A stretch of DNA of 64,000 bases from Colwellia sp. (GTDB taxonomy: Bacteria; Pseudomonadota; Gammaproteobacteria; Enterobacterales; Alteromonadaceae): assembly GCA_002733765.1 (NCBI GenBank), contig NVWU01000004.1, forward strand, positions 119,078 through 183,077. Reading direction: 5' to 3'. A model generated the notes under the pieces. That model was not told the origin of the DNA, made no database searches, and was given only the letters and a program-made list of their open reading frames with translations. Position numbers and translations under genes: made by a program. Of this stretch, positions 26,505 to 36,873 are shown in pieces; within the stretch, counting starts at the first letter, position 1; every line of letters starts with the position of its first letter.

Positions 26505-29500
26505 TTATCGATTAAACGAGGTCGATTTACTGGTAATTTGATGGGCTAATAAATATTTTTGAAAATGATCTGTTGCTAGTGGTTTACTATACAAATAACC
26601 TTGTAATTGCTCGCAGTGTAATTCAGCTAAAAAATTTAGTTGTTGATTGGTTTCAACCCCCTCTGCGACTACATCCATACTTAAGTTATGCGCAATAGTT
26701 ACAATTGTTGCGACCATATTTCTGCCTTGCTCAGATTGCTCTATATCATCAATGAAAGCTTTATCTATTTTTAATGTATTTAGTGGGAATTTTTTCAAAT
26801 AAGCCAAAGAAGAATAACCCGTACCAAAATCATCAAGCGATAAATGAATACCCATTGCTCTGATCTGTAACATGGTATCTATAGCTTTTTGTGGGGAATC
26901 CATTACCGTACCTTCGGTAATTTCAAGCTCAAGATGTTTAGCAGGTAGTTGACTTTCTTTTAATATATTAGTTATTTGTGCTACTAAATTCGCTTGGGTG
27001 AATTGTACTGCTGATAAGTTTACCGCAACTCTACCGTCAAATAAGCCCGCATCAACCCATTTTTTAGTAGCAAAGCAGGCTTTTCTTAGGACTATTTCGC
27101 CTATATCCACAATTTGTCCGGTCTCTTCAGAAACAGGAATAAATACAATGGGACTGACTATGCCTTTATTCGGCGTTTCAAAGCGTACTAAGGCTTCCAT
27201 GCCCGCAATTTTTCCTGTCGCAATTTCAATTTTAGGCTGATAATAAACTGAGAATGAATCTTCTTTTAAGCCATGGCGAATTAAATTCTCAATTTGTAGG
27301 CGTTTAACTGCCTGTTTATTCATAGAGTCACTGAAAAATTGATATTTATTACCGCCACTACCTTTTGCATGATACATGGCAGTATCAGCATTTTTTAGTA
27401 ATTCATGGCCTGTTAAGCCATCCTCAGGAAATAGCACAATACCTATGCTGCTATAGAGGACTATTTCTTGATTTTTAAGCTTAAAAGGTAGTGCAATAGT
27501 GCGTAAAATGTTTTTGGCAAGAGAGGCTATTGTATGGATATCATTAGTGTTTTCAATAATAATACTAAACTCATCACCACCTAAACGATAAACGCTATCT
27601 TTTTTACGACTTAGCATTAACATACGTTTAGCCACTTGGCATAATATTATATCACCTATTTGATGCCCCATAGAGTCATTGATTTTTTTGAAGTTATCTA
27701 AATCAAATACAAGTAAGGCATGGTTAATATTTTTTTTGACTAACCTAGCTTGGTTAGCTTGAAAGAATGCTCGATTGGGTAAACCGGTTAACGTATCAGA
27801 ACTTGCTAACTTCCTTAATTCAGCTTCAGTTTCTTTACGCTTTGTTATGTCAGAAAAAACACCAACAAAATGAGAAATATTGTTATTTTCATCGTGAATA
27901 ATATCAATACTTAGATCAGTTAAATATTGACTACCATCAACACGTAAACTTTTTATTTCACCATGCCAGCTACCTTTCGTTAGTAGGTGTTTTTTTATAT
28001 TTTGAGCAAAGCTTATAGGATATTGATTGAAGCTTAATGAGGAGCCTACTATTTTAGTTTTACTTTTACCGGTAATGCGCTGAAAAGCTTTATTTACGTC
28101 AACAACAATAAATTGACGGTCATAAATAACCACCGCATCAGAGATATTTTGAATACACCGTGCAAATAATTTTAAACGCTCTTCAGCTTTTTTTATCTGA
28201 CTTATATCTTTTAATGTACCGGTCATACGGGTCGCATTATTGTTTTCATCTCGCTCAACTATTTTTCCACGATCTAGAATCCAAATCCAACGGTTATTTT
28301 TATCTTTAACACGATAGGTTGCTTCAAAGTGTGTCGTTTTATTGGCAAAGTGATTGTCTAATGCTTGCTTTACTCGGGCTATATCATGTTGATGAACATT
28401 GGTACTTTCTTTACCTAGATTATTTTTCTCTGAGCTACTATTTCGAGTGCCATCTTGAGGGAATTCTAAAATTCCCCAAATGTTAGAGCGGTATATTTTA
28501 CCTGTAATGATATTCCAATCCCACATTTCATCACCACTACCCCAAAGGGATAGCTTTAATCTTTCTTCGCTTTCTTTAATTTGTAAATGATAGCGTTTTT
28601 TATTTCGATATTGTTGTATTACATAAGTCAATATGAGTAATGCTATTAACGTGTATACAAACAACATACTTGTTGATAGCCACCAAGGTGGCAGTATTCG
28701 CACATTCAGTTGGCTTGTTTTTGCATTATTTGGTTGGTAAATATCAAATGCTTGTACTTCAAAAATATAATCACCAGGGCTTAGGTTGGTGTAGGTAGCG
28801 CGGTTATTATTTATGCCAACACCTATTGCGGCATCGATCCAATACTTTTCTAAACTAAGCAAACGATATTTATAACCTAATTGAGAGGGCAGTTTTGTAT
28901 TAGGTGAAATAAATTCAAAGCTGATAGGAGATTGTTTATAAGCTAACTCTACTTGTTCAAGAAAGTTAAGTTGCTTTGATATCTCATAAGTAGGATCGTA
29001 AGTAGGTTTGGTATTGGCTATGTTAGTTTGATTTTCATTCTTTATCTTAATTTTTTTATTGGCAACATATAAATTGGTAAACAAAGGTTTTTCTATTTTT
29101 TGAGTCACTTGTGATATATCACTGGGAAGGAATTGATAATATCCATTTGAACCACCAAAATACATATTTCCATGGGAAGACTTTAGTGATGAAAACTCAA
29201 TAAATTCAGGTTTGTTAATGGAGAAGTCTTTATCAAAACTAGTGACGGTATTAGTAAAAGGGTTGATTTTAATTATTCCAGTATTGGTTGCTAACCACGC
29301 ATTTTCTTTTTCATCTATTAGAATGGAAGCGATAAAACTATTTGGTAGCCCGTTACTTGCATCAAATGTTTTTATCTGATTTGTGTGGCGATCCATTAAT
29401 GCTATACCTTGAAGACCTGATACTAACCAAAGCCAATTTTTACTAACGCGTAATTTTTTGTTATAAGTTTTATCGGTAGTTATAGGTAAACTTATTTTTT

Positions 29501-31247
29501 TACTTTTAAATGTTTTTTCATTGATATCAAAGGTTAATATTTTATTGTTTTTAGTCAATATCCATAAAACGCGATTATCCACTAATTGAAAATTAATGAT
29601 GTGATCATTGTTTTCTAGTGGGTAGGAGATTATTTTTTGCTTATTTGTTTGATAATTTGACAGCACTCCAACTTCATCAATATACCAAAAATTATCGTTG
29701 ATTAAGGTTAAAGGACTATCAGTAGAGTAATTGGTGCTAGTTGACCATTGTGAATGTTCGGTTAATGTGTTTTTTGCGGGGTCAAATTTAAATATTTTAT
29801 TATCTGTTAATTGTAGCCAAAGATAAGAGGTGTTATTTGCTAAGATTTGTCTGATGTTTTTATCTAGTGGGATAGTTATTTTCTCTAATATACCGTCAAC
29901 ATTTAAAGAATATAAACCTTGCTCCTCTGAAGAAAGCCATATTGTTCCATCAGAAGTTTCAGCAAAAGACTCAACTCGAAAGTTATTGCTCTCTTTAGTT
30001 GTTAAGCCATGATGAAATAAACCTGTTAGTGGTGAATGTTTATTTAAGCCACCACCATAACTGGCTAACCACATGTTGTTGTTACGATCTTGATAAATAT
30101 CCATCAGCCAATTTTCACTAAGAGAGGTAGGTTGAGCGTTGTTTTGATAACTTTCAATGGTATCGCTTAGTAGATTAATGGTATTTAAACCTTCATGGGT
30201 AGCAAGCCATACATGATTCTCATCAAATTGAGCGATAGCTCGGATGTTATTTGAAAGTAAAGACTGTTTGGTGTTATTTGATGTTTTATTTACGGTTAAA
30301 TGTGAGATTAATTGGTAGCGATCATCAACAATAAATAAACCATTATCAGTTGCCAGCCAATATTGATTATCGATAGTTTTTATATCGAAAAGTGCTTTTG
30401 CATCGATGGTTAAGTCATATTTATTTTGGCTTGTAAGTGAACCTAGGTAAGTTAAGTTTTTACTGATTAAATGAATGCCATTATCAAAACTACCTAACCA
30501 ATAGTTTTGCTGTTTGTCTTGGAAAATGGTTTTTATTTCTCGAGTATTATCATTATAACCTCGAATTTTAATACGTTGGAATGTGAGGTTTCTTGTATCA
30601 CTGTCTACAGTAACAGTATGCAGGCCATCCGTTGTAGATATCCAAATCAGTGGTGTTGCTTGATTGTTTTTAAGAGGTTCGCTTTTATTTTGATAAATAT
30701 CCCAAATAATGTTATCTCGAAGGGAGTTGTCGTTGTCGGGAGTGCTAAAATAATTATCAAAGTTATTAAATATAGGGTTATAACGACTTAAGCCATTCTG
30801 TGTACCAATCCAGAGAGTTTGTTCGCTGTCGATAAATATTTTACGGATTAAGTTGTCAGCAATGGAGTGTTCATTATTAGCATTGTGACGGTAGGTGACA
30901 AAATTCTTGCCATCAAAGCGGTTTAAGCCATCTTCAGTGGCAAACCAGATAAAACCTTGGTTATCTTGAGTGATACCAAAAACATTAGAATTTGATAATC
31001 CATCTAAGGTAGATAAGTGACTAAATTTTAATAAATTGTTATTAGACTCTATAAACGTAGAATTAACAGAGCTAGCGTTTGATTGTTTATTAGTTAATTT
31101 GTCATAAGAAAATGCAGTTGTACTGGTTGCAATACATAGCCAAATAATAAAATTTATAACAAGGTTTGTAATGTTTATTGAGCTAAGATTTTTAAAAATC
31201 AAACGCAAAAAATAAACAGAGGGAAACCTAAAAAAATATGACAACAC
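26505..31247 (-). CDS. Giant sensor: beta-propeller, Y_Y_Y, PAS, PAS, GGDEF and EAL domains
   Basis: This 1580-residue membrane receptor has an N-terminal signal/anchor (about 27-46) and a periplasmic two-component-regulator beta-propeller region (about 70-720, repeats such as NIIWDIYQ, LWIGTQNGLSRY). A Y_Y_Y domain (about 770-850) and a membrane helix (about 860-882) follow. The cytoplasmic part has two PAS domains (about 895-1150), GGDEF near 1222 with an I-site RKKD five residues before it, and EAL from about 1345. The EAL motifs (EALVRF, DDFGTGYSSL, AEGVET) are intact, so both synthesis and breakdown of c-di-GMP are possible. Such propellers often sense polysaccharide fragments; no ligand can be read here. 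Confidence 0.92.
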   Translation of the reverse strand: MLSYFFRFPSVYFLRLIFKNLSSINITNLVINFIIWLCIATSTTAFSYDKLTNKQSNASSVNSTFIESNNNLLKFSHLSTLDGLSNSNVFGITQDNQGFIWFATEDGLNRFDGKNFVTYRHNANNEHSIADNLIRKIFIDSEQTLWIGTQNGLSRYNPIFNNFDNYFSTPDNDNSLRDNIIWDIYQNKSEPLKNNQATPLIWISTTDGLHTVTVDSDTRNLTFQRIKIRGYNDNTREIKTIFQDKQQNYWLGSFDNGIHLISKNLTYLGSLTSQNKYDLTIDAKALFDIKTIDNQYWLATDNGLFIVDDRYQLISHLTVNKTSNNTKQSLLSNNIRAIAQFDENHVWLATHEGLNTINLLSDTIESYQNNAQPTSLSENWLMDIYQDRNNNMWLASYGGGLNKHSPLTGLFHHGLTTKESNNFRVESFAETSDGTIWLSSEEQGLYSLNVDGILEKITIPLDKNIRQILANNTSYLWLQLTDNKIFKFDPAKNTLTEHSQWSTSTNYSTDSPLTLINDNFWYIDEVGVLSNYQTNKQKIISYPLENNDHIINFQLVDNRVLWILTKNNKILTFDINEKTFKSKKISLPITTDKTYNKKLRVSKNWLWLVSGLQGIALMDRHTNQIKTFDASNGLPNSFIASILIDEKENAWLATNTGIIKINPFTNTVTSFDKDFSINKPEFIEFSSLKSSHGNMYFGGSNGYYQFLPSDISQVTQKIEKPLFTNLYVANKKIKIKNENQTNIANTKPTYDPTYEISKQLNFLEQVELAYKQSPISFEFISPNTKLPSQLGYKYRLLSLEKYWIDAAIGVGINNNRATYTNLSPGDYIFEVQAFDIYQPNNAKTSQLNVRILPPWWLSTSMLFVYTLIALLILTYVIQQYRNKKRYHLQIKESEERLKLSLWGSGDEMWDWNIITGKIYRSNIWGILEFPQDGTRNSSSEKNNLGKESTNVHQHDIARVKQALDNHFANKTTHFEATYRVKDKNNRWIWILDRGKIVERDENNNATRMTGTLKDISQIKKAEERLKLFARCIQNISDAVVIYDRQFIVVDVNKAFQRITGKSKTKIVGSSLSFNQYPISFAQNIKKHLLTKGSWHGEIKSLRVDGSQYLTDLSIDIIHDENNNISHFVGVFSDITKRKETEAELRKLASSDTLTGLPNRAFFQANQARLVKKNINHALLVFDLDNFKKINDSMGHQIGDIILCQVAKRMLMLSRKKDSVYRLGGDEFSIIIENTNDIHTIASLAKNILRTIALPFKLKNQEIVLYSSIGIVLFPEDGLTGHELLKNADTAMYHAKGSGGNKYQFFSDSMNKQAVKRLQIENLIRHGLKEDSFSVYYQPKIEIATGKIAGMEALVRFETPNKGIVSPIVFIPVSEETGQIVDIGEIVLRKACFATKKWVDAGLFDGRVAVNLSAVQFTQANLVAQITNILKESQLPAKHLELEITEGTVMDSPQKAIDTMLQIRAMGIHLSLDDFGTGYSSLAYLKKFPLNTLKIDKAFIDDIEQSEQGRNMVATIVTIAHNLSMDVVAEGVETNQQLNFLAELHCEQLQGYLYSKPLATDHFQKYLLAHQITSKSTSFNR

Positions 31248-31422
31248 TGTTCAACCTAAAGTAAGGAAAATAAAATCATTATTAGTTTTTGTATTGAAAC
31301 GCTAGCATTAAAATAAACATTTGAATATACACTATTAAAAGTCATGCTCTGTCTTAAGTCAACTTTAGTTCTATGTTCACTTATTCAGTTAGTAGCCGCC
31401 AATAAACTCTTTATCGGCAGCA

Positions 31423-34233
31423 TTAATATTTTCTTTTGCTTTTTTCTATAAAATCATTGATTTCGCTTATTATTTCACCGTTTAATTCATCTTGTATCTT
31501 TTGGGTTATAGCGGGGTTAATTTTATCCATGGAAGATAAGATAATTCTATCTGGGCTTGCCACTGTCATCAATTGATCTTTGATGAAGCTTTTCACCTGG
31601 GCAAAGTTCAACGCTAAAATAGCAGTGACGAGCTGCTCTTTATGTGAGAAGGCTAAGTCTTTATTACAAATAGCAGCCCAAAATCGCTGACTTTTTATCC
31701 TCAAATTATTATCTTTTTCTTGTAACTGTCCTGCTAATCCGTTGATTAAGTGTAACCAATTTTCATCACTTATCTCCGTGAGCATTTCCAAACTGTCAGT
31801 AATAAATTCATCTATAGCTTTTGTTAGGGCTATTGCATCGGTATGTGGTGACTGGATATAAAAAGCAATGCCTGGGTAGCGGTTAATGGGCACATACCCT
31901 ACACCCACTAAATAACCATATTGTTTTTCAGTACGCATTTCTTGAAAAAACAGTGGTGATAATAGGTGACTGGTCACCATAGTTAAGGCAACTAAGTGAT
32001 CGTCTCTTGTGGCTAATGGTGTGTAAACAACGCTAGCGTGGTCATGATCAGAAATCTCTATAGGTAAAATAAGCGTTTTTTTGTTAGTTATATCGACTAC
32101 CGGGCATTGTACGGAATGTTTATCACTGTAGTTATTAGCAAAAGCCAATTTAATATTGGTTACTATGCTAGTTGCATGCTCAATTAACCAGTTACCATGA
32201 ATCAATACTTCAAGGGTGATTTGGCTAAAAAGCTTTTGACAAAAGATGTGGTATTGTGAAAAAGTAATTTTGGTGAGTGCATCAGATAAGTCATTAGCAT
32301 TCGGATTATTTGGTTGCATCAATGAACTAAGGGTAGAAAATAGCTGAGATATTGATTTGCTTTTATCACTATTTCGCCAATGTTTAATTAGTTGCTGTTT
32401 GAATAATACAAAATTTTCTTCGCTACTATCATGATTAGTTAATCGATAAAGAAGTTTCTCTAATAACCGAGGTTGATTTTCACTAATGCCAGATATTTGG
32501 AGGGTAATGCCTCCTTGATGGGCATAGAGATGGTAATGAATACCAGCAAGCTCAGCATCGTAATTTTCTTCAACAACAGTATTGGTATAGAGGTCAACAA
32601 ATAAGCGTGTCATCGCTATAGTCTCAATACTTTCTATTGAATAAGGTGAATCAATCCCTAGATAAATATAGCCTTTGGGTACTTTAAAAGCAGTGTCTTG
32701 TTTATACCATACAGCTAAGCCACTACAATCTTCTATTTTTGTTGGTAATGTATTTTTATCAACACTGTCATAAATGTGTGGGTTATCGGTGATATATGGA
32801 TTGGCTTGTGGGAGAAATAACGCTTTATTTACTTTAAAACCTACATTGCTTGGTGTAGATAAATCACGCCAATGTGTTAGCTTTTCTGCAGAAATTTTAC
32901 TGACATGATAAGGAACTTGATACCAGAAACTGGTTTTTGAAAAGTTATTATTTTGGCTAACATGAATAACACGTAGATTGTCAGCATTTAAGTAACCTAG
33001 TAAGAGCTTAATATTATCATCATCCATCCCTGACATCATATAATCGCCAAAAATATAATCGTCACACGGATAGTGTTGCATATTTATAACAAGTTGACTA
33101 ACATTATCTAAAGGGCGAGTTTTCTCATGATAAGTAAATGATAATTCGGCAATAGCTTGCTTCTCTTGATAATAAAAAAGCGGTAGTTTTGCTGACTTTA
33201 ATAAACCAATATAAGCAAATACTATTGCTATAATTTCATCAATACAGGTTTCGCCTAACTCGGTTAAACTAATGCTAACATTAAAGTCTTTAAAGTTAGA
33301 GCCATTAATGCCAGAACCAGCAGTTAAGCTCATAGCCCATTGATTTTGTTTTAATGTTGCTAATATACTGCCGGCGCCTTCATGGCCAATAAGGTAAGCT
33401 AATACAGACTCAGGTTTGTCTTGATAAAATTTATCAATACTTTCCATGGCAAAGCTGATGATTAGTTGATGATCGTTTTTAACGGGCTTTACATTAACGT
33501 AAATACTTTGATGCTCTGGTAAATATAAAGGTTCAATTATAGGCGTTAATGTCGACTTGTTATTTTTTATCCCGCTAAACATTTTTTTGGCTAAACGGGT
33601 TAATTCTACTAACGTTTGTGGACCTTCTATCGCGAGAGTCATGTAGCTAGCTTGGTAATACAGGTTGAAAAAATGGTTAACTTCTTTACTGATGTTTTTA
33701 CCATTGATATCTGCCAGCGTATCGATATTTCCGACTGAAAACTTTGAAAAAGGGTGGCGTTGATTAATGGTCTCTTTATGAACATCGTATAAACGACGAA
33801 TATCATCTTTAAGTTTTAATTTAAATTCAGCCTCAATATTTTTACGCTCTTTGGTGATGAACTCATCAGCTAAAAGTGGAGAGATAAAAAATTGGCTAAA
33901 GCGATCTAATGCTTCAGTAAAGTGCTGGTGATGTACATCAAAATAAAAGCAGGTGTGCTCAGTTGCAGTCCAAGCATTATTACTGCCACCGTGTTGATTG
34001 ATAAATTTTTGATATTCGCTACCGTCAGGGTATTTGTTAGTGCCTAAAAATAACATATGTTCTAAAAAATGCGCCAACCCTTGCCTATCATGTGGGTCAT
34101 TAAAATGCCCAACGTTTACAGCAAGTGCTGCAGCACTTTTTTCTGTTTCTTCATTATGAACTAATAAAACCCGTAAACCATTATCCAAGGTAAGTGATTG
34201 ATACTTTTTAAAATCATTTGGACTTTGCTTCAA
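31423..34233 (-). CDS. M16 family zinc protease, insulinase/protease III type
   Basis: This 936-residue protein has the inverted zinc motif HFLEH near residue 56 in AHFLEHMLFLGTNKYPDGSEY, and the downstream glutamate in KNIEAEFK, so the catalytic half is intact. Length and four-domain organisation match pitrilysin/insulysin (E. coli PtrA is 962 residues). No signal peptide is evident; the protein starts MKQSPNDFKKYQSL, so it is probably cytoplasmic, unlike E. coli PtrA. It would degrade peptides of intermediate size. A 316-bp MITE-like repeat lies in the 511-bp gap upstream. Confidence 0.9.
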   Translation of the reverse strand: MKQSPNDFKKYQSLTLDNGLRVLLVHNEETEKSAAALAVNVGHFNDPHDRQGLAHFLEHMLFLGTNKYPDGSEYQKFINQHGGSNNAWTATEHTCFYFDVHHQHFTEALDRFSQFFISPLLADEFITKERKNIEAEFKLKLKDDIRRLYDVHKETINQRHPFSKFSVGNIDTLADINGKNISKEVNHFFNLYYQASYMTLAIEGPQTLVELTRLAKKMFSGIKNNKSTLTPIIEPLYLPEHQSIYVNVKPVKNDHQLIISFAMESIDKFYQDKPESVLAYLIGHEGAGSILATLKQNQWAMSLTAGSGINGSNFKDFNVSISLTELGETCIDEIIAIVFAYIGLLKSAKLPLFYYQEKQAIAELSFTYHEKTRPLDNVSQLVINMQHYPCDDYIFGDYMMSGMDDDNIKLLLGYLNADNLRVIHVSQNNNFSKTSFWYQVPYHVSKISAEKLTHWRDLSTPSNVGFKVNKALFLPQANPYITDNPHIYDSVDKNTLPTKIEDCSGLAVWYKQDTAFKVPKGYIYLGIDSPYSIESIETIAMTRLFVDLYTNTVVEENYDAELAGIHYHLYAHQGGITLQISGISENQPRLLEKLLYRLTNHDSSEENFVLFKQQLIKHWRNSDKSKSISQLFSTLSSLMQPNNPNANDLSDALTKITFSQYHIFCQKLFSQITLEVLIHGNWLIEHATSIVTNIKLAFANNYSDKHSVQCPVVDITNKKTLILPIEISDHDHASVVYTPLATRDDHLVALTMVTSHLLSPLFFQEMRTEKQYGYLVGVGYVPINRYPGIAFYIQSPHTDAIALTKAIDEFITDSLEMLTEISDENWLHLINGLAGQLQEKDNNLRIKSQRFWAAICNKDLAFSHKEQLVTAILALNFAQVKSFIKDQLMTVASPDRIILSSMDKINPAITQKIQDELNGEIISEINDFIEKSKRKY

Positions 34234-34404
34234 CGCTTGGCTCCTAGGTTTAGTAATAAGAATGGATGAAAATTACTATTATAATAACAAGTTAGCTTTC
34301 TAAATTACCTTATGGAATAACTAGAGTCCATTTTATTCTTAACAGATAATATAAAAAACATATAGATTCTATTACTATAGCCCCAAAATAGACAACCGCG
34401 TAAG

Positions 34405-34720
34405 TATATACCGGTTCCACTTGAATATTCTCGTTTCAGGAAGTCTGAGTGATTGATAATCAAGGCACATTTTTTTATTAAGGGTTACTCCCTTAAAAAG
34501 AAATGTAACGCAGAGTATGATTTGCTCAGCCTTCCCCAAGGGGCTGGTTTAGAAACGCTTTATACTGCGTTATTGATTTTGAGAATGGCGCTACATGGAT
34601 GGTGTTATTAGATAATGCAGGAGCACATTATCCTGAATAACCATTCTCTTCAATCAATGCCTTGCCTAAAGGCGTTTCTAATTCCAGCTGAATCATGCAT
34701 CTTCAGGTGGAACGGGTATA
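34405..34720 (+). repeat. MITE-like inverted-repeat element, copy 2 (316 bp)
   Basis: The left end TATACCGGTTCCACTTGAA and right end GGTGGAACGGGTATA form terminal inverted repeats. The left arm (about 75 bp) and right arm (about 85 bp, from TGAATAACC) match copy 1. The middle is extra and folds: AACGCAG at 34507 pairs with CTGCGTT ending at 34571, enclosing CAGCC/GGCTG, and GATAATG/CATTATC lies further on. It occupies most of the 511-bp gap between the M16 protease and sixA; the remaining flanks show nothing clear. No coding capacity. Confidence 0.8.
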
Positions 34721-34744
34721 TCTACTTAATGTGCGGGAGAATAA

Positions 34745-35245
34745 ATGCAAATTTTTATAATGCGCCATGGTGAAGCTGCTAATATTGCAGGTAATGATTC
34801 TCTGAGACCTTTGACTGAGCAAGGGGTTCTTGAAGCTAAAGTAATGGGGCAATGGTTAGTACAAAAAAAAACTAAACTATTAGACATTTTTGTTAGTCCC
34901 TATCTTAGGGCGCAGCAAACTTGCGAGAATGTGTCTAGTTTACTTAGAAAAACAAATTTACTCGTTAATCAACCGGAAACAATAAACTTTATTACCCCAT
35001 CAGGTAATGCTCAGCATGCCCATGATTTTTTAGATGGTTTACTCAGTCAATGTTATGACAGAGATAATAGTAATAAAGATTCAGCCATTTTATTTGTTTC
35101 TCATATGCCTTTTGTTAGCTATTTTGTCGCTGAATTAACGGACAAAAATCAGATGCCGAATTTCCCTACAGGTGCGATTGCGGTAATTGATTATGATACT
35201 AAGCGCATGCAAGGGCAGTTGATGGAACTTATTTCACCTGATTAG
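34745..35245 (+). CDS. sixA: Phosphohistidine phosphatase
   Basis: SixA is a small histidine phosphatase that removes phosphate from histidine in phosphotransfer proteins such as HPt domains and NPr. The catalytic RHGEA motif is at residues 7-11 of MQIFIMRHGEAA. The second conserved part, SPYLRAQQTCENV, is near 52, and the second catalytic histidine is in LFVSHMPFV near 120. The length of 166 residues is typical. Its start lies just 25 bp after the MITE-like repeat, so the promoter may lie in or upstream of that element. Confidence 0.93.
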   Translation: MQIFIMRHGEAANIAGNDSLRPLTEQGVLEAKVMGQWLVQKKTKLLDIFVSPYLRAQQTCENVSSLLRKTNLLVNQPETINFITPSGNAQHAHDFLDGLLSQCYDRDNSNKDSAILFVSHMPFVSYFVAELTDKNQMPNFPTGAIAVIDYDTKRMQGQLMELISPD

Positions 35246-35261
35246 TAACGAATATCAATAG

Positions 35262-35816
35262 TTAATTTTTATTAAACTTATCTTTGAGTTCTATCAAAGC
35301 TAACAAGGCACCATTGCCACCCCATTCTAGTGGTGCCTGATGAAATGCCATCACATCAGGGTGTTGTACTAACCAATGAGGTACTTTATTTTTTAATATT
35401 CTTGAACCAAGACCATGGATAATACAAACGCATTGGGCATGTTCTTTTTGACAAGCATAAAGTAGCGCGGCGATCTCTTGCTTAGCTTGATTTTGGTCTA
35501 AGCCATGTAAGTCCAAAATTAAATCAGGACTATAAACGCCTCGGCGCAAATTTTTCGCTTCATAACTATTAACATCCGCGCGAACATACTTCATTGGTCC
35601 TTGTTTATTCAGGTTGGGTTCAAATTCATCAGAGAAATGGAACTGAGCAACGGCTTTTTTACTATTTTTGGGCTGAGCATGTGTTTTATACTTGCTGACT
35701 TTTTTAGCAAAGTGTATGGTGTCCACTTTTAAAGGCTTGATCTTACCTATTGCTTCTTTAAAAAGAGATTCATCGTCAGTGTTGATTAGCTTTTGAGAGG
35801 TGTTTTTGATTTTCAT
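35262..35816 (-). CDS. smrB: Smr-domain endonuclease
   Basis: This 184-residue protein has a C-terminal Smr domain: LDLHGLDQNQAKQEI near 102-116 and CIIHGLGSRILKNKVPHWL near 131-150. E. coli SmrB cleaves mRNA at collided ribosomes to start ribosome rescue. The N-terminal 90 residues are basic and hydrophilic, as in other family members. It is divergent from prmB, the same smrB-prmB-aroC arrangement as in E. coli, which supports the assignment. It converges on sixA with 16 bp between the stops. Confidence 0.9.
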   Translation of the reverse strand: MKIKNTSQKLINTDDESLFKEAIGKIKPLKVDTIHFAKKVSKYKTHAQPKNSKKAVAQFHFSDEFEPNLNKQGPMKYVRADVNSYEAKNLRRGVYSPDLILDLHGLDQNQAKQEIAALLYACQKEHAQCVCIIHGLGSRILKNKVPHWLVQHPDVMAFHQAPLEWGGNGALLALIELKDKFNKN

Positions 35817-35891
35817 AGCGGCAGTTTAAAAATATCTGCTAACCTTTACAAGTAATGAATTTAATGAAGTGAAAAATTATAGGAACAAAAA

Positions 35892-36842
35892 GTGAATAAG
35901 TTAACCACTGTTACGAGCCAATTACATACTATCGCTGATTATTGTCGATATGGCGCAACTTTATTTAATCAAGCCGAGTTGTTTTATGGACACGGTAGTG
36001 AAACGGCCTTTAATGATGCGTATATATTGGTAATGTATGCTTTATCCCTACCTAATGACGTAGATAATAGTTTAATGACCTGTCGTTTGGTTGAATTAGA
36101 AAAACAGAATGTTTTAGCATTATTTACCCGCCGCATTGAAGAGCAAATTCCGGTAGCTTATATAACTAATGTTGCTTATTTTGCTCAGTTACCTTTTTAT
36201 GTCGACGAGAGAGTATTAATACCACGCTCTCCTATTGGCGAGTTAATTGAAAACCAATTTTTTCCTTATATAGCGGCTAATAAAACGCCTAAACGTATAT
36301 TGGATTTATGTACTGGCAGTGGTTGTATTGCCATCGCCTGTGCTAGTTATTTTGATAATGCAGAGGTAGATGCGGTAGATTTATCGATAGATGCCTTAAA
36401 TGTTGCGCAAATAAATATTGAAAACCATGGTCTTAGTGAACAAATTATTCCAATTCAATCTGATGTTTTTTCTGGAGTTGAAGGGCAACGTTATGATTTA
36501 ATTGTCACTAACCCACCTTATGTCGATCAGCAAGATATTGATAGTTTGCCGCAAGAGTATCTTCATGAGCCTGAAATGGGCCTAGGTTGTGGTGAGGATG
36601 GCTTAGATATAGTACGGGTTATACTGGCGCAAAGTGCACAATACTTAAATGATGGTGGCTTACTCTTTTGTGAAGTAGGTAACTCAGAAGTTCATGTTAA
36701 AGCGTTATATAGTGAAGTACCTTTTACTTGGCTTAATTTTGAACGTGGTGGACATGGTGTCTTTATGTTAACTAAGGCACAATTAGTTGAATTTTCGGCA
36801 ATTTTTACTGCGGCTTTAAATAGTCATAAATTAGATAGTTAA
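35892..36842 (+). CDS. prmB: Ribosomal protein L3 N5-glutamine methyltransferase
   Basis: PrmB methylates a glutamine of ribosomal protein L3 using S-adenosylmethionine. The AdoMet motif is LDLCTGSGCIAIACA near residue 137, and the substrate-glutamine motif NPPYVD is near 204. The 316-residue length and the sequence VLIPRSPIGELI match PrmB rather than PrmC. The gene is followed 31 bp later by aroC, as in most gammaproteobacteria. Confidence 0.95.
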   Translation: MNKLTTVTSQLHTIADYCRYGATLFNQAELFYGHGSETAFNDAYILVMYALSLPNDVDNSLMTCRLVELEKQNVLALFTRRIEEQIPVAYITNVAYFAQLPFYVDERVLIPRSPIGELIENQFFPYIAANKTPKRILDLCTGSGCIAIACASYFDNAEVDAVDLSIDALNVAQINIENHGLSEQIIPIQSDVFSGVEGQRYDLIVTNPPYVDQQDIDSLPQEYLHEPEMGLGCGEDGLDIVRVILAQSAQYLNDGGLLFCEVGNSEVHVKALYSEVPFTWLNFERGGHGVFMLTKAQLVEFSAIFTAALNSHKLDS

Positions 36843-36873
36843 TAAAATATATTAAACAGACGTTGGAGTTAAA

